Shown: positions 63,423-64,000 of the stretch, one piece after another
How the letters are laid out: every line of letters starts with the position of its first letter
Numbering within the stretch: position 1 is the first letter of the stretch
Assembly: GCF_044810985.1 (NCBI RefSeq)
Contig: NZ_CP085242.1
Coordinates: 2,480,001 to 2,544,000 of the forward strand
Direction: 5' to 3'
DNA from: Marinospirillum sp031581385
GTDB taxonomy: Bacteria > Pseudomonadota > Gammaproteobacteria > Pseudomonadales > Halomonadaceae
Length of the DNA stretch: 64,000 bases
Translations under genes and position numbers: made by a program
Notes under the pieces: model-generated
The model's database searches: none
What the model was told of the DNA's origin: nothing
The model's input: only the letters and a program-made list of their open reading frames with translations

Positions 63423-64000
<578 letters not shown>

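Overview
The window looks like chromosomal DNA of a gammaproteobacterium, probably an Oceanospirillales-type halophile. The basis is a gamma-type rrn operon (16S, tRNA-Ile, tRNA-Ala, 23S, 5S), BamD, RluD, RadD, YaaA, IlvY and MsrPQ homologues, and an AT-balanced to moderately GC-rich composition. I do not assign a genus. Most genes are housekeeping, but several stretches are accessory.

Left edge (1-6.0 kb): a leftward set of genes. It starts with an ArsP-type permease, a small thioredoxin-like protein, a tandem universal stress protein and an Acr3 arsenite exporter. It continues, behind a perfect FNR/Anr box, with a four-cluster ferredoxin-type protein and the Tat-signal N-terminus of a molybdopterin oxidoreductase that runs off the window. 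A WrbA-type quinone reductase diverges from it. This resembles an arsenic locus attached to an anaerobically controlled molybdoenzyme. From 6.1 to 9.3 kb lie an outer-membrane protein and a DUF2868/DUF3482 GTPase pair.

9.3-20 kb: a dense leftward molybdenum/tungsten block. Tungstate ABC transporter tupABC leads into mobA; then mobB, moeA, a fused moaC-moaD, moaE and moaA follow. A divergent sigma-54 response regulator and cache-domain histidine kinase sit next to tupA. Another Moco enzyme, MsrP with MsrQ, is at the right edge.

20-28 kb: TPP-riboswitch-controlled thiC, two unrecognised proteins, DUF423, HopJ, ThiO, a PP0621-type protein bracketed by inverted copies of a ~124-bp palindromic repeat, and NadE.

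28-33.3 kb is the most unusual region: six co-directional genes. A C39 peptidase, an outer-membrane barrel and a small exported protein with a double-glycine-like leader form a Fap-like secretion cassette. Upstream are three paralogous proteins with near-identical N-termini and divergent C-termini. A RAYT-type element whose HUH motif is degraded adjoins them.

33.4-46.2 kb: selO, bamD, rluD, pgeF, clpB (with a clear sigma-32 promoter), a structured leader, ilvI-ilvH, divergent ilvY/ilvC and pssA. 46.2-52.4 kb: the rrn operon; the 23S gene carries a ~124-nt hairpin insertion in helix 45, and a 5S remnant follows.

52.5-64 kb: an isochorismatase-like hydrolase, a Tim44-like protein, yaaA, a Sel1 protein, an exonuclease-like protein, a crotonase and radD. 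These are followed by a RimK(RLAN)/DUF2817/GNAT-C39 amidoligase-type group, a NIF3-like protein, msrQ and msrP (partial).
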